Assembly: GCF_003004785.1 (NCBI RefSeq)
Contig: NZ_PVZS01000009.1
Span: forward strand, 1 to 64,000
Length of the DNA stretch: 64,000 nucleotides
Source of the DNA: Alsobacter soli
GTDB lineage: Bacteria; Pseudomonadota; Alphaproteobacteria; Rhizobiales; Beijerinckiaceae
Reading direction: 5' to 3'
The notes under the pieces are model-generated. The model was not told where the DNA came from. It worked only from the letters and a program-made list of their open reading frames with translations, and searched no databases. Shown in pieces: positions 42,338 to 50,260 of the stretch. A program made the position numbers and the translations under genes. Position 1 is the first letter of the stretch. Every line of letters begins with the position of its first letter.

Positions 42338-42568
42338 ATGGCCACCATCTCCCTTCCGCTTCCCTTCGTGGGCCCCCGGACGACCCGGAAGAGCGGATCC
42401 CATCCCTTCGCAGAACTGTTCCGCGTGGTTGCCGAAGCCGGCGTCGAGGCGCGTCGCGCCAAGGCGGTGCGCGAGTTGCGCAAGCACCAGGCTTTCGGGC
42501 CGCTGGTCGGCGTGAAGTACGTGGGTCTGACCACGGAAGAACTGCTGCCGTTCATCCGGCAGGACTGA
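42338..42568 (+). CDS. Small conserved-looking hypothetical protein (76 aa)
   Basis: I do not recognise this protein. It has 76 residues: a short variable start (MATISLPLPFVGPRTTRK), a basic helix-rich middle (LFRVVAEAGVEARRAKAVRELRKHQAF) and a hydrophobic tail (GPLVGVKYVGLTTEELLPFIRQD). It lacks a signal peptide or membrane segment. GAGGA lies 9 nt before the ATG and codon use is typical of the genome, supporting a real gene. It stands alone between the divergent aminopeptidase gene and convergent prmA, preceded by 253 bp of non-coding DNA and followed by a hairpin. Confidence 0.7.
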   Translation: MATISLPLPFVGPRTTRKSGSHPFAELFRVVAEAGVEARRAKAVRELRKHQAFGPLVGVKYVGLTTEELLPFIRQD

Positions 42569-42600
42569 ACCGCCTTCTCCGCGAAAAGCGAGGCGGTCTT
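42569..42600 (+). terminator. Possible terminator after the 76-aa gene
   Basis: ACCGCCT (42569-42575) pairs with AGGCGGT (42591-42597), with CGC-AAAA-GCG inside. Only CTTCGGTTC follows, so the T-tract is weak. Confidence 0.45.
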
Positions 42601-42637
42601 CGGTTCGCTTCGCCGCGGCGACTTTCTTGAACCTGGC

Positions 42638-43558
42638 TCAGCGGCGGCGCGGTCCCGCGCCGCCCGGGCGCAGGAGCAGCGTGGCCCAGCCTTCCAACTC
42701 CATGCGGCGCACCAGGTGCAGGCCCTGCGCGCGGTAGGCCGCGAGCACGCCCGGCACGTCACGCGGGATCAGGCCTGAGAGCACGATGTCCGCGCCGGGC
42801 GCCGCGACGGAGGCGATGCTGGGCGCCAGCCGCATCAGCGGGCGGGCCAGGATATTCGCGAACACCAGGTCGTAGAAGCGGCGGCGCATCAGCGCGGGGT
42901 GGCCAACCCCCTTGGCGACCACGGGGCGAAGATAGGCGCCGGCCTTGTTGTTCAGGGCGTTGTCGCGTGCGGCCTCGACCGCGACAGGGTCGATGTCGCC
43001 CGCCGCCACGGGTTGATGCAGCGCCCGCGCCGCCGCGATGGCGAGCACGCCGGTGCCGGTTCCGACATCCAGGACGTTCACGGGGCGACGCTGCTTCAGG
43101 ATGCCTTCCAGCATGAGCAGGCAGCCACGCGTGGTGCCGTGGTGCCCGGTGCCGAAGGCGAGGGCGGCCTCGATCTCGATCCCGATCGTCGACAGCGGGA
43201 CGCGACCGCGGTCATGGGAGCCGTGCACGGTGAAGCGCCCGGCCCGCACCAGGCTCAGGCCTTCGAGCGAGGCCTTGACCCAGTCCTTCTCCCCGATGGT
43301 CTCAAAAACGATCCGGCGCGCGGCGTCCTCGCCGGCCGCCAACTGGATCAGTTCGCGCAGGCCCTCCTGGTCGGGCGGCGCGGAGAAATAGACCTCGACC
43401 TCCCACTGCAGCGTCTTTTCGTTCTCGAACGCCGCGGCGGCCGTCTCCGCCGGATCGAAACTCTCGACCAGGATGTCGGCGACGCGGCGCGCAGTGTGCT
43501 CGTCGGCGACGAGACGGGCGAGGTGCGTGGGGCGGTGGGGAGGCAGACCTTCGAGCAT
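42638..43558 (-). CDS. prmA: Ribosomal protein L11 methyltransferase
   Basis: SAM-dependent trimethylation of ribosomal protein L11. It has 306 residues, normal for PrmA. The N-terminal substrate-binding domain covers about residues 1-115 and ends GEKDWVKASLEGLSLVRAGRFTVHGSHD. The methyltransferase domain has IEIEAALAFGTGHHGTTRGCLLML (about residues 127-150), motif I VLDVGTGTGVLAIAAA, AGDIDPVAVEAARDNA and motif IV FANILARPL. Start ATG 43558 gives MLEGLPPHRPTH. It converges with the 76-residue gene and is divergent from the YihY gene. Confidence 0.93.
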   Translation of the reverse strand: MLEGLPPHRPTHLARLVADEHTARRVADILVESFDPAETAAAAFENEKTLQWEVEVYFSAPPDQEGLRELIQLAAGEDAARRIVFETIGEKDWVKASLEGLSLVRAGRFTVHGSHDRGRVPLSTIGIEIEAALAFGTGHHGTTRGCLLMLEGILKQRRPVNVLDVGTGTGVLAIAAARALHQPVAAGDIDPVAVEAARDNALNNKAGAYLRPVVAKGVGHPALMRRRFYDLVFANILARPLMRLAPSIASVAAPGADIVLSGLIPRDVPGVLAAYRAQGLHLVRRMELEGWATLLLRPGGAGPRRR

Positions 43559-43674
43559 GCGCCCTTATACAGCGGCCGTGGGCGGTGTCACGGCGGTACC
43601 GGCCGGGAACCGCCGTTCGTGAACTTTCGTTGGGAAGGCCCGGGCCAAGCTCTTGGCCGCCCAGGATCGCGCCC

Positions 43675-44820
43675 ATGTCCGTGTTCACCGCCCGTTCGTC
43701 GCGCAAGCGCCGCCCCTCGCGGCTCCGCTCCGCAGCCCTGAGCATGGTGACCATGGCGCTGGTGGGAGCCGTCGCCGGGCTGCTCGAGCGCAATCCTGAC
43801 AGGCCGGATGGCGAAGCCGGGCCGCCGCGGGGGCAGCCCAAGCGCAGCCACGGCAGCCTCCTGGAGGCTGCTGAACCCGGCCGCGGCCGGTGGGCGAAGA
43901 GCCCGGAGGACATTCCGGCCAGGGGCTGGAAGGATATCCTCTGGCGCACCTACGAGCAGATCAACGACGACCGTGTGCTCGCGACGGCCGCCGGCGTGAC
44001 CTACTACGCCCTGCTGGCGCTCTTCCCGGCAATCGCCGCCTTCGTGGCCATCTACGGCCTCTTCGCCGATCCGCAGACCATCCAGCAGCATTTCGACGAG
44101 GCCAAGAGCATCATGCCGTACGGAGCGGCGGACGTGATCGGGGAGCAGCTGAAGAGCGCGACCTCAAAAGACCCGAGCACGCTGGGCTTCACGACCGCCA
44201 TCGGTATCCTGGTGTCACTGTGGAGCGCCAACTCGGGCATGAAGGCGATCTTCGACGCGCTCAACGTCGCCTACAACGAGAAGGAGAAGCGCTCGTTCTT
44301 CTGGCTGAACGCCCAATCGCTGCTCTTCACCCTGGGCGGGTTCGTGTTCCTCGCCCTCACGCTTGCCGCCATCGTTGCGGTGCCGATCATCCTTCATGTG
44401 CTGCCGCTGGGGCCGCTGGCCGGGTGGGCCGTCACCATCGCGCCGTGGGTGGTGATGCTGGGCCTCATCGTGTTCGCGCTGGCCGTGCTCTACCGATACG
44501 GGCCGAGCAGGACCGAGCCCCAATGGCGCTGGGTCACCCCGGGCAGTTTGCTGGCTTCCGTTGTCTGGCTGATCGCATCGGCAGGCCTGTCGTTCTACGC
44601 GTCTCACTTCGCGAACTATGACAAGACCTACGGGTCCCTGGGGGCCGTCATCGGCTTCATGATCTGGATGTGGGTCTCCGCGATCATCATCCTGGTGGGC
44701 GCGGAAATGAATTCCGAGATCGAGCACCAGACGGTGCGGGACTCGACCGAGAAGGAAGGCGCGCCCATCGGGACGCGGGGCGCAACCATGGCGGACACGG
44801 TGGGAAAGGCGAAGACCTGA
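43675..44820 (+). CDS. YihY/virulence factor BrkB family membrane protein
   Basis: Integral membrane protein of 381 residues; the family was once called RNase BN but is a membrane protein of unclear function. An Arg/Gly/Pro-rich N-terminal extension of about 85 residues precedes WKDILWRTYEQINDDRVLATAAGVTYYALLALFPAIAAFVAIYGLF, the family signature. About six helices follow, including SLLFTLGGFVFLALTLAAIVAVPIIL and SLGAVIGFMIWMWVSAIIILVGAEMNSEIEHQ. ATG 43675 is chosen; a frame open to 43585 has no support. Its stop is only 4 nt from the convergent helicase gene stop. Confidence 0.88.
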   Translation: MSVFTARSSRKRRPSRLRSAALSMVTMALVGAVAGLLERNPDRPDGEAGPPRGQPKRSHGSLLEAAEPGRGRWAKSPEDIPARGWKDILWRTYEQINDDRVLATAAGVTYYALLALFPAIAAFVAIYGLFADPQTIQQHFDEAKSIMPYGAADVIGEQLKSATSKDPSTLGFTTAIGILVSLWSANSGMKAIFDALNVAYNEKEKRSFFWLNAQSLLFTLGGFVFLALTLAAIVAVPIILHVLPLGPLAGWAVTIAPWVVMLGLIVFALAVLYRYGPSRTEPQWRWVTPGSLLASVVWLIASAGLSFYASHFANYDKTYGSLGAVIGFMIWMWVSAIIILVGAEMNSEIEHQTVRDSTEKEGAPIGTRGATMADTVGKAKT

Positions 44821-44824
44821 GCCG

Positions 44825-47194
44825 TCAGGCCTTCTGGACGAACCCGTCGAGCACCATCTTCCGGCCGGCCTTGTCGAAGTCGATGGTCAGCTTATTGCCA
44901 TCCACGGCCGACACCGTTCCGTTGCCGAACTTGATGTGGAACACGCGGTCCCCGGCCGCGTAGGCGCTGCCCACGCTCGACTTGGCGACGAGTTCGCCCT
45001 CGATCAGCAGCGGGCCCTTGCGGCCTGCGCCTCCTCCGCCGTAGGCGCTCTGGCGGCTTTCGCCGAAGCCGCCGCCGCTCTCGCGCGAGCGGGCCTGGGC
45101 GCGCTGCCAGCCGGGCGTATCGTAGCTGGAGCCGAAGGGCTGGACGCGGTCGAAGCGGCTGCCGCCATATCCGCCATAATGGGCTGGGGCCTCCGTGACC
45201 TCGACGTGCTTTTCGGGCAGCTCGTCGATGAAGCGGGACGGGATGGTGGACTGCCACATGCCGTGGATGCGGCGGTTCGAGGCGAAGTAGATCTTGCAGC
45301 GGCGGCGCGCGCGGGTGATGCCCACATAGGCCAGCCGGCGCTCCTCCTCGAGCCCAGCCTTGCCGCTTTCGTCGAGGGCGCGCTGGTTGGGGAACAAGCC
45401 TTCCTCCCAGCCGGGAAGAAACACCGTATCGAACTCCAGGCCCTTGGCGCCATGGAGGGTCATGATCGACACCTTCTCGGCGCTGTCGTTGTCCGAAGCT
45501 TCCATCACAAGCGAGACGTGCTCCAGGAAGGCGCCCAGGTCGGGGAACTCCTCCATGGAGCGGACCAGCTCCTTCAGGTTCTCCAGGCGGCCGGCGGCCT
45601 CGGCCGTCCGGTCCTTCTGCCACATCTCCGTGTAGCCGGACTCCTCCAGCACAAGCTCGGCAAGCTCGTTGTGCTTCATGCGCTCGACCTCGGCCGCCCA
45701 GCGGGCGAAGGCCGTGGTAAGGTCGCGCAGGGCCGTGCGCGGCTTGGGCTTGAGCTCGTCGGTTTCGACCAGCATGCGGGCGGCTTGCATGAGCGGGACG
45801 CGCGCCTTGCGGGCGAAGGCGTGCATCTGCTCGAGCGTGGCGTCGCCAAGGCCGCGCTTCGGCGTGTTGACGATGCGCTCGAAGGCAAGGTCATCCGTGG
45901 GGTTGGCCACGCAGCGCAGGTAGGCGAGAGCGTCGCGGATCTCGAGGCGCTCGTAGAAGCGCGGACCGCCGATCACCCGGTAGGGCAGGCCGAGGGTGAC
46001 GAACCGGTCCTCGATCTCGCGCATCTGGGCGGAGATGCGCACCAGCACGGCCATCTGGGCCAGGGAGTGGCCTTTGGTCTGCAGGGCCTCGATCTCCTCC
46101 CCGATGAGGCGGGCCTCCTCCTCGGAGTCCCAGGCGCCCGTCAGGGTCACCTTGTCGCCGGGCTCGTCCTCGGTGTGGAGGGTCTTGCCCAGGCGGCCCT
46201 CATTGTGCGCCACGAGGTGGGAGGCGGCGGCCAGGATATGGCCCGTGGAGCGATAGTTGCGCTCCAGGCGGACCACCACGGCGCCCGGGAAGTCGTGCTC
46301 GAAGCGGAGGATATTGTCGACCTCGGCGCCGCGCCAGCCGTAGATGGACTGGTCGTCGTCGCCGACGCAGGACACGTTGCGGCGGCCCTGCGCCAGCAAG
46401 CGAAGCCAGAGGTACTGCGCGACGTTGGTGTCCTGGTACTCGTCCACCAGGATGTAGCGGAAGCGGTCCTGGTAGGACTGCAGCACGTCAGGGTGCTCGC
46501 GGAAGAGGCGCAGGTTCTCCAGCAGCAGGTCGCCGAAATCGGCGGCGTTGAGCTGCTTCAGCCGCTCCTGATATGCGGCGTAGAGCTTGCCGCCCCGGCC
46601 GTTGGCGAAGGCGGCGGACTCGCCGGAGGGCACCTTGTCGGGCGTGAGGCCGCGGTTTTTCCAGCCGTCGATGAAGGCGGCCAGGGCGCGCGCGGGCCAC
46701 CGCTTCTCGTCGATGTTCTCGGCCTGGATGACCTGCCGCATCAGCCGGATCTGGTCGTCCGTGTCCAGGATGGTGAAATCCGAGCGCAGGCCGACCAGCT
46801 CGGCGTGGCGGCGCAGGATCTTGGTTCCGATGCTGTGGAACGTGCCGAGCCAGGGCATGCCCTCGGCCACGCCGCCGAGCAGGTGGCCGATGCGCTCCTT
46901 CATTTCGCGCGCGGCCTTGTTGGTGAAGGTCACGGCCAGGATCTGGGACGGGAAGGCGAGGCCGGAGGCGATGATGTGGGCGATGCGCGTGGTCAGCACG
47001 CGCGTCTTGCCGGTGCCGGCGCCGGCGAGCACCAGCACGGGACCCTCGGTGGTCTCGATCGCTCGCCGCTGCTCTGGGTTGAGGTTCTGCAGGTAGCTCG
47101 CCTGGGCGCCGCCGGACACGGCCGCGCGGGCGCGCGAGGCGAGGCCGCCCGGGCGCGGCTGGTACTCGTCGTCGAGGCTGAGAGGATTGCTCAC
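44825..47194 (-). CDS. uvrD: ATP-dependent DNA helicase UvrD/PcrA type
   Basis: SF1A 3'-5' helicase for nucleotide excision and mismatch repair. It has 789 residues. Q motif LNPEQRRAIETTEGPVLVLAGAGTGKT with Walker A Lys63, motif Ia ILAVTFTNKAAREMKERI, motif II ILVDEYQDTNVAQY, motif III CVGDDDQSIYGWRGA, motif IV RLERNYRS, motif V MTLHGAKGLEFDTVFLPGWEEGLFPNQRAL and motif VI EEERRLAYVGITRARRRC are all intact. The Gly/Arg-rich C-terminus ends in a Tudor-like fold (AAGDRVFHIKFGNGTVSAVDGNKLTIDFDKAGRKMVLDGFV) typical of PcrA. It starts with GTG at 47194, which lies in a short dyad (ACGAAA...TTTCGT). Confidence 0.95.
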   Translation of the reverse strand: MSNPLSLDDEYQPRPGGLASRARAAVSGGAQASYLQNLNPEQRRAIETTEGPVLVLAGAGTGKTRVLTTRIAHIIASGLAFPSQILAVTFTNKAAREMKERIGHLLGGVAEGMPWLGTFHSIGTKILRRHAELVGLRSDFTILDTDDQIRLMRQVIQAENIDEKRWPARALAAFIDGWKNRGLTPDKVPSGESAAFANGRGGKLYAAYQERLKQLNAADFGDLLLENLRLFREHPDVLQSYQDRFRYILVDEYQDTNVAQYLWLRLLAQGRRNVSCVGDDDQSIYGWRGAEVDNILRFEHDFPGAVVVRLERNYRSTGHILAAASHLVAHNEGRLGKTLHTEDEPGDKVTLTGAWDSEEEARLIGEEIEALQTKGHSLAQMAVLVRISAQMREIEDRFVTLGLPYRVIGGPRFYERLEIRDALAYLRCVANPTDDLAFERIVNTPKRGLGDATLEQMHAFARKARVPLMQAARMLVETDELKPKPRTALRDLTTAFARWAAEVERMKHNELAELVLEESGYTEMWQKDRTAEAAGRLENLKELVRSMEEFPDLGAFLEHVSLVMEASDNDSAEKVSIMTLHGAKGLEFDTVFLPGWEEGLFPNQRALDESGKAGLEEERRLAYVGITRARRRCKIYFASNRRIHGMWQSTIPSRFIDELPEKHVEVTEAPAHYGGYGGSRFDRVQPFGSSYDTPGWQRAQARSRESGGGFGESRQSAYGGGGAGRKGPLLIEGELVAKSSVGSAYAAGDRVFHIKFGNGTVSAVDGNKLTIDFDKAGRKMVLDGFVQKA

Positions 47195-47408
47195 GAAAAG
47201 ATCTTTCGTCGGGCGGCGACTGCGTATCCGGAGCGGGGCGAAACGCCTTCGCCGCTCCCAGCCGCATATGCGCGCTTTGGTTCCGATTCGTTCTTATCCC
47301 AAATTGGAGCGAAAGGGGGGCGAAGTCGATGCTTTGCACAGGAAGCGCCTTGCGTCCCGCGTGCGCTCGGGTCCACGGTTCGGCCTGTCTTCGACTCGGA
47401 TGCGCCTC

Positions 47409-48041
47409 ATGTCCCATTCGCTCTTTTGGGCGACCGTCATCGCCGGCTTCATCTACGCGGTCACGCCTGGGCCGGCCTTTCTGGCCGTGTTCGCCCTGGC
47501 CGCCCAGCATGGGCGACAGGCCGGCGCGCGCTTCCTGTTCGGCCATCTGGCTGGCGACCTGCTGTGGGGCGGGCTGGCGCTCGCCGCCATCGTGGGCGTG
47601 AACCAGATCGGGCCGGCGCTGTTCGAGGCGCTGGGCGTCGGCTGCGGGCTCTACCTGGTCTATCTCGGCGGGAAGGCTGTGCTGTCGCGCGGCGACGGGG
47701 GCGGCGCGCCCATCGGCAGCTTGCGTCCGATCCGGGCGGGGCTGCTGTTCGGCGTTACGAACCCCAAGGCATATCCGGTGTCCCTGGCCGTCTTCACCGC
47801 GCTCACGGTTGGGTATGCGTCCGAGATCGGCTGGTCGACGGCCCCGGGGTTGATGGGCGCGGCCGTGCTCGGGTTCCTGCTCGGCTACGTGGTGATCCTG
47901 TTCTGGGCAGGGCTGCCGCTGGTGCGGCGCTTCTTCCTGAAACACGGGCGCGTGGTCACGCGGGTGGTGGGCGTCACCTTCATCCTGTTCGGGCTGAAGT
48001 CGCTGACCGACGCCGGACGGAGCATCGCGTCCCGCGCCTGA
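47409..48041 (+). CDS. LysE/RhtB family amino-acid exporter
   Basis: Predicted inner-membrane efflux protein for amino acids or similar small molecules, 210 residues. The N-terminus WATVIAGFIYAVTPGPAFLAVFALAAQHGRQAG (about residues 7-39) has the family TPGP motif. About six helices are seen, including FGHLAGDLLWGGLALAAIVGV, LGVGCGLYLVYLGGKAVLS and the NPKAYPVSLAVFTAL motif. The start could also be ATG 47400, three codons earlier; neither has a strong ribosome binding site. The substrate cannot be inferred. Confidence 0.85.
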   Translation: MSHSLFWATVIAGFIYAVTPGPAFLAVFALAAQHGRQAGARFLFGHLAGDLLWGGLALAAIVGVNQIGPALFEALGVGCGLYLVYLGGKAVLSRGDGGGAPIGSLRPIRAGLLFGVTNPKAYPVSLAVFTALTVGYASEIGWSTAPGLMGAAVLGFLLGYVVILFWAGLPLVRRFFLKHGRVVTRVVGVTFILFGLKSLTDAGRSIASRA

Positions 48042-48044
48042 GGC

Positions 48045-48575
48045 TTAGTGCACGCCCTGGGACGCCCTGGCCCTGGCCGGAACGCCCATGACGCGGCCGA
48101 GGGCCTCGGGCCGCGGCAGGCCGGAGTGGGCCGCCTTCATGATGGCGATGCTGGCCAGGATATCGGGCGGGAAGGGGGTCACCTTCCGGTCCGCCAGATC
48201 CACGTGCAGCATCAGGTTCTCGGAAGAGGCCGACAGCCAGAACTCGGTGGCGTGCCGCAACTCCATGTAGACGTGCAGGCGCTTCTCGTCGAAGTCGATG
48301 AGTTGGAGGGTGACCCGCACCGGGTCTTCGAGCTTGAGCTCACGTTTGTAGAGGACGTGGCACTCGGCGGTGAAGAAGGACGCCCTGCGCTCACGGACGT
48401 AGTCTTCGCCGAGTCCGATGACTGCGAAAGCCTCGTCGACCGCGCGGTCAAACAGCACGTTGTAGTACGCCATGTTGAGGTGGCCGTTGTAGTCGATCCA
48501 AGCAGGCTCGATCCGCATCGTCGAGGAGACGAAGGGGGCGAAGAAGAAGGCCGTGTTCTCGGGCGTCCTGGCCAT
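48045..48575 (-). CDS. Hot-dog fold acyl-CoA thioesterase family protein
   Basis: Protein of 176 residues with a single hot-dog domain. WIDYNGHLNMAYYNVLFDRAVDEAFAVIGL (about residues 27-56) carries the 4HBT-type catalytic Asp-Tyr-Asn-Gly-His motif. VRVTLQLIDFDEKRLHVYMELRHA follows as the central strand. Proteins of this group hydrolyse acyl-CoA thioesters of undefined chain type; fused or adjacent carnitine genes, seen in some relatives, are absent here. I start at ATG 48575 (MARTPENT). It is divergent from the FAD oxidase gene. Confidence 0.8.
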   Translation of the reverse strand: MARTPENTAFFFAPFVSSTMRIEPAWIDYNGHLNMAYYNVLFDRAVDEAFAVIGLGEDYVRERRASFFTAECHVLYKRELKLEDPVRVTLQLIDFDEKRLHVYMELRHATEFWLSASSENLMLHVDLADRKVTPFPPDILASIAIMKAAHSGLPRPEALGRVMGVPARARASQGVH

Positions 48576-48712
48576 GAAACAATCGCCGCCGGTTCGAAAA
48601 TAGCTGTCCAAAAACACAGTCCGTGCCGGCATGCGACCGCATGCGGCAGGTTGCCGGGCCCGGCAAGCCGGGTAGGATGATCCTCCAAACAGGCCAGGAA
48701 AGGCAAGACGCA

Positions 48713-50149
48713 ATGACCATGCAGGCGGGGACGGATGCTCTCAACGCGGCCCAGGGGCCCGCCCGTCCGACCCCGGAAGCAATCGAGGCCGTGACCGGCG
48801 GCCTGCTTCGGCAGTTCGGAAACCGTGTCGTCACCAGCCAGGCGGTGCGTGAGCAGCATGGCCACACGCTGACCTGGACGCCCAATCAGCCGCCGGACCT
48901 GGTGGTCTTTCCCGAGACCACGGCCGAAGTCGTCAAGATCGTGAAGCTGTGCGCGGCGCACCGCGTCCCCATGGTCCCGTTCGGGACCGGGACGTCGCTG
49001 GAAGGCCACGTGAACGCGCCCTTTGGGGGCGTCAGCATCGACACGAGCCTGATGAAGCGCATCATCGCGGTGCACGCGGAGGACCTCGACTGCGTGATCG
49101 AGCCGGGCGTCACGCGCAAGATGCTGAACGAGCACCTGCGGGACATGGGGCTGTTCTTCCCCATCGATCCCGGCGCGGACGCCTCGCTTGGGGGCATGGC
49201 CTCGACGCGCGCCTCGGGAACCAACGCCGTCCGGTACGGCACCATGAAGGACAACGTCCTGTCGCTCACCGCCGTGCTGGCCAACGGCGAGGTGGTCAAG
49301 ACTGCGCGCCGGGCGAAGAAGTCGTCGGCCGGCTACGACCTGACGCGGCTCTTCGTGGGGGCGGAAGGCACGCTCGGGATCATCACGGAGCTCACCCTCA
49401 AGCTGCATGGCATCCCGGAGGCGATTTCGGCAGGCGTTTGCTCCTTCCCGAGCATCGCAGCCGCCTGCGACGTCACCATCGCGACGATCCAGTCGGGCAT
49501 TCCGGTGGCCCGCATCGAGCTCGCCGACGCCGCGCAGATCCGCGCCATCAACCTCTATTCCAAGCTCGGCCTTCCGGAGCAGCCGATGCTGTTCGTGGAG
49601 TTCCACGGCACGGACCAGGGCGTGCGCGAGCAGGCGGAGCGCTTCGGGGAGATCGCGGCCGAGTACGGCGCCGGCGCGTTCGAGTGGGAGACAAAGCCGG
49701 AAGATCGCACCCGCCTGTGGCAGGCGCGCCACGACGCCTATTGGGCGGCGCATGCGCTGCGCCCGGGCGCCAAGAGCCTGTCGACCGACGTGTGCGTGCC
49801 CATCTCGCGGCTCGCCGAGTGCGTGGAGGAAACGCAGCGCGACATCGCCGAGACCGGCCTTCTCGCCCCCATCGTGGGCCATGTCGGCGACGGCAACTTC
49901 CATGTGCTGCCGCTTTTCGACGGCGACGATCCGGCGGAAGTCGCCAAGGTGAAGGCCTTCGTGGAGCGGATCGTCGAACGCGCCCTCGCCATGGAGGGAA
50001 CCTGCACGGGCGAGCACGGCGTGGGGCAGGCGAAGATGAAGTACCTGCCGCTCGAGCATCCGGCGGCCACGCTGGACGCCATGCGGGCGGTCAAGCTGGC
50101 GCTCGATCCCATGAACATCATGAACCCGGGCAAGATCATCCCATCGTGA
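48713..50149 (+). CDS. FAD-linked oxidase, D-lactate dehydrogenase / glycolate oxidase GlcD type
   Basis: VAO-type flavoprotein of 478 residues oxidising a 2-hydroxy acid, probably D-lactate, to the keto acid. The FAD-binding PCMH domain covers about residues 50-230: PDLVVFPETTAEVVKIVKLC, VPMVPFGTGTSLEGH, CVIEPGVTRKMLNEHL, FFPIDPGADASLGGMASTRASGTNAVRYGTM, and GYDLTRLFVGAEGTLGIITELTLKLH. The C-terminal substrate domain has HDAYWAAH, VGHVGDGNFHVLPLF and GTCTGEHGVGQAKMKYL, and ends MNPGKIIPS. AGGAAAGG precedes ATG 48713. No glcE/glcF partners are adjacent, favouring a single-subunit D-lactate dehydrogenase. Confidence 0.88.
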   Translation: MTMQAGTDALNAAQGPARPTPEAIEAVTGGLLRQFGNRVVTSQAVREQHGHTLTWTPNQPPDLVVFPETTAEVVKIVKLCAAHRVPMVPFGTGTSLEGHVNAPFGGVSIDTSLMKRIIAVHAEDLDCVIEPGVTRKMLNEHLRDMGLFFPIDPGADASLGGMASTRASGTNAVRYGTMKDNVLSLTAVLANGEVVKTARRAKKSSAGYDLTRLFVGAEGTLGIITELTLKLHGIPEAISAGVCSFPSIAAACDVTIATIQSGIPVARIELADAAQIRAINLYSKLGLPEQPMLFVEFHGTDQGVREQAERFGEIAAEYGAGAFEWETKPEDRTRLWQARHDAYWAAHALRPGAKSLSTDVCVPISRLAECVEETQRDIAETGLLAPIVGHVGDGNFHVLPLFDGDDPAEVAKVKAFVERIVERALAMEGTCTGEHGVGQAKMKYLPLEHPAATLDAMRAVKLALDPMNIMNPGKIIPS

Positions 50150-50260
50150 TCAATCGGACACGCCCTGCACCGTTCTGCATGGCCGCTCCGGGGCTGGTCA
50201 CCCTCGCGCCACAGAGTCGGATAAGGTGAAGCCTGAAACCGCGAGCCGAGACCCCTTTCC

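Noticed and set aside
47280-47293. GTTC-N6-GTTC upstream of uvrD as a LexA box.
   Set aside because: The alphaproteobacterial LexA motif is GTTC-N7-GTTC; the spacing here is one base short.
44936-48091. A 1051-codon open frame on the plus strand opposite the helicase gene.
   Set aside because: It is antisense to intact uvrD, has low-complexity Gly/Ala/Arg/Leu content typical of high-GC shadow frames and no ribosome binding site.
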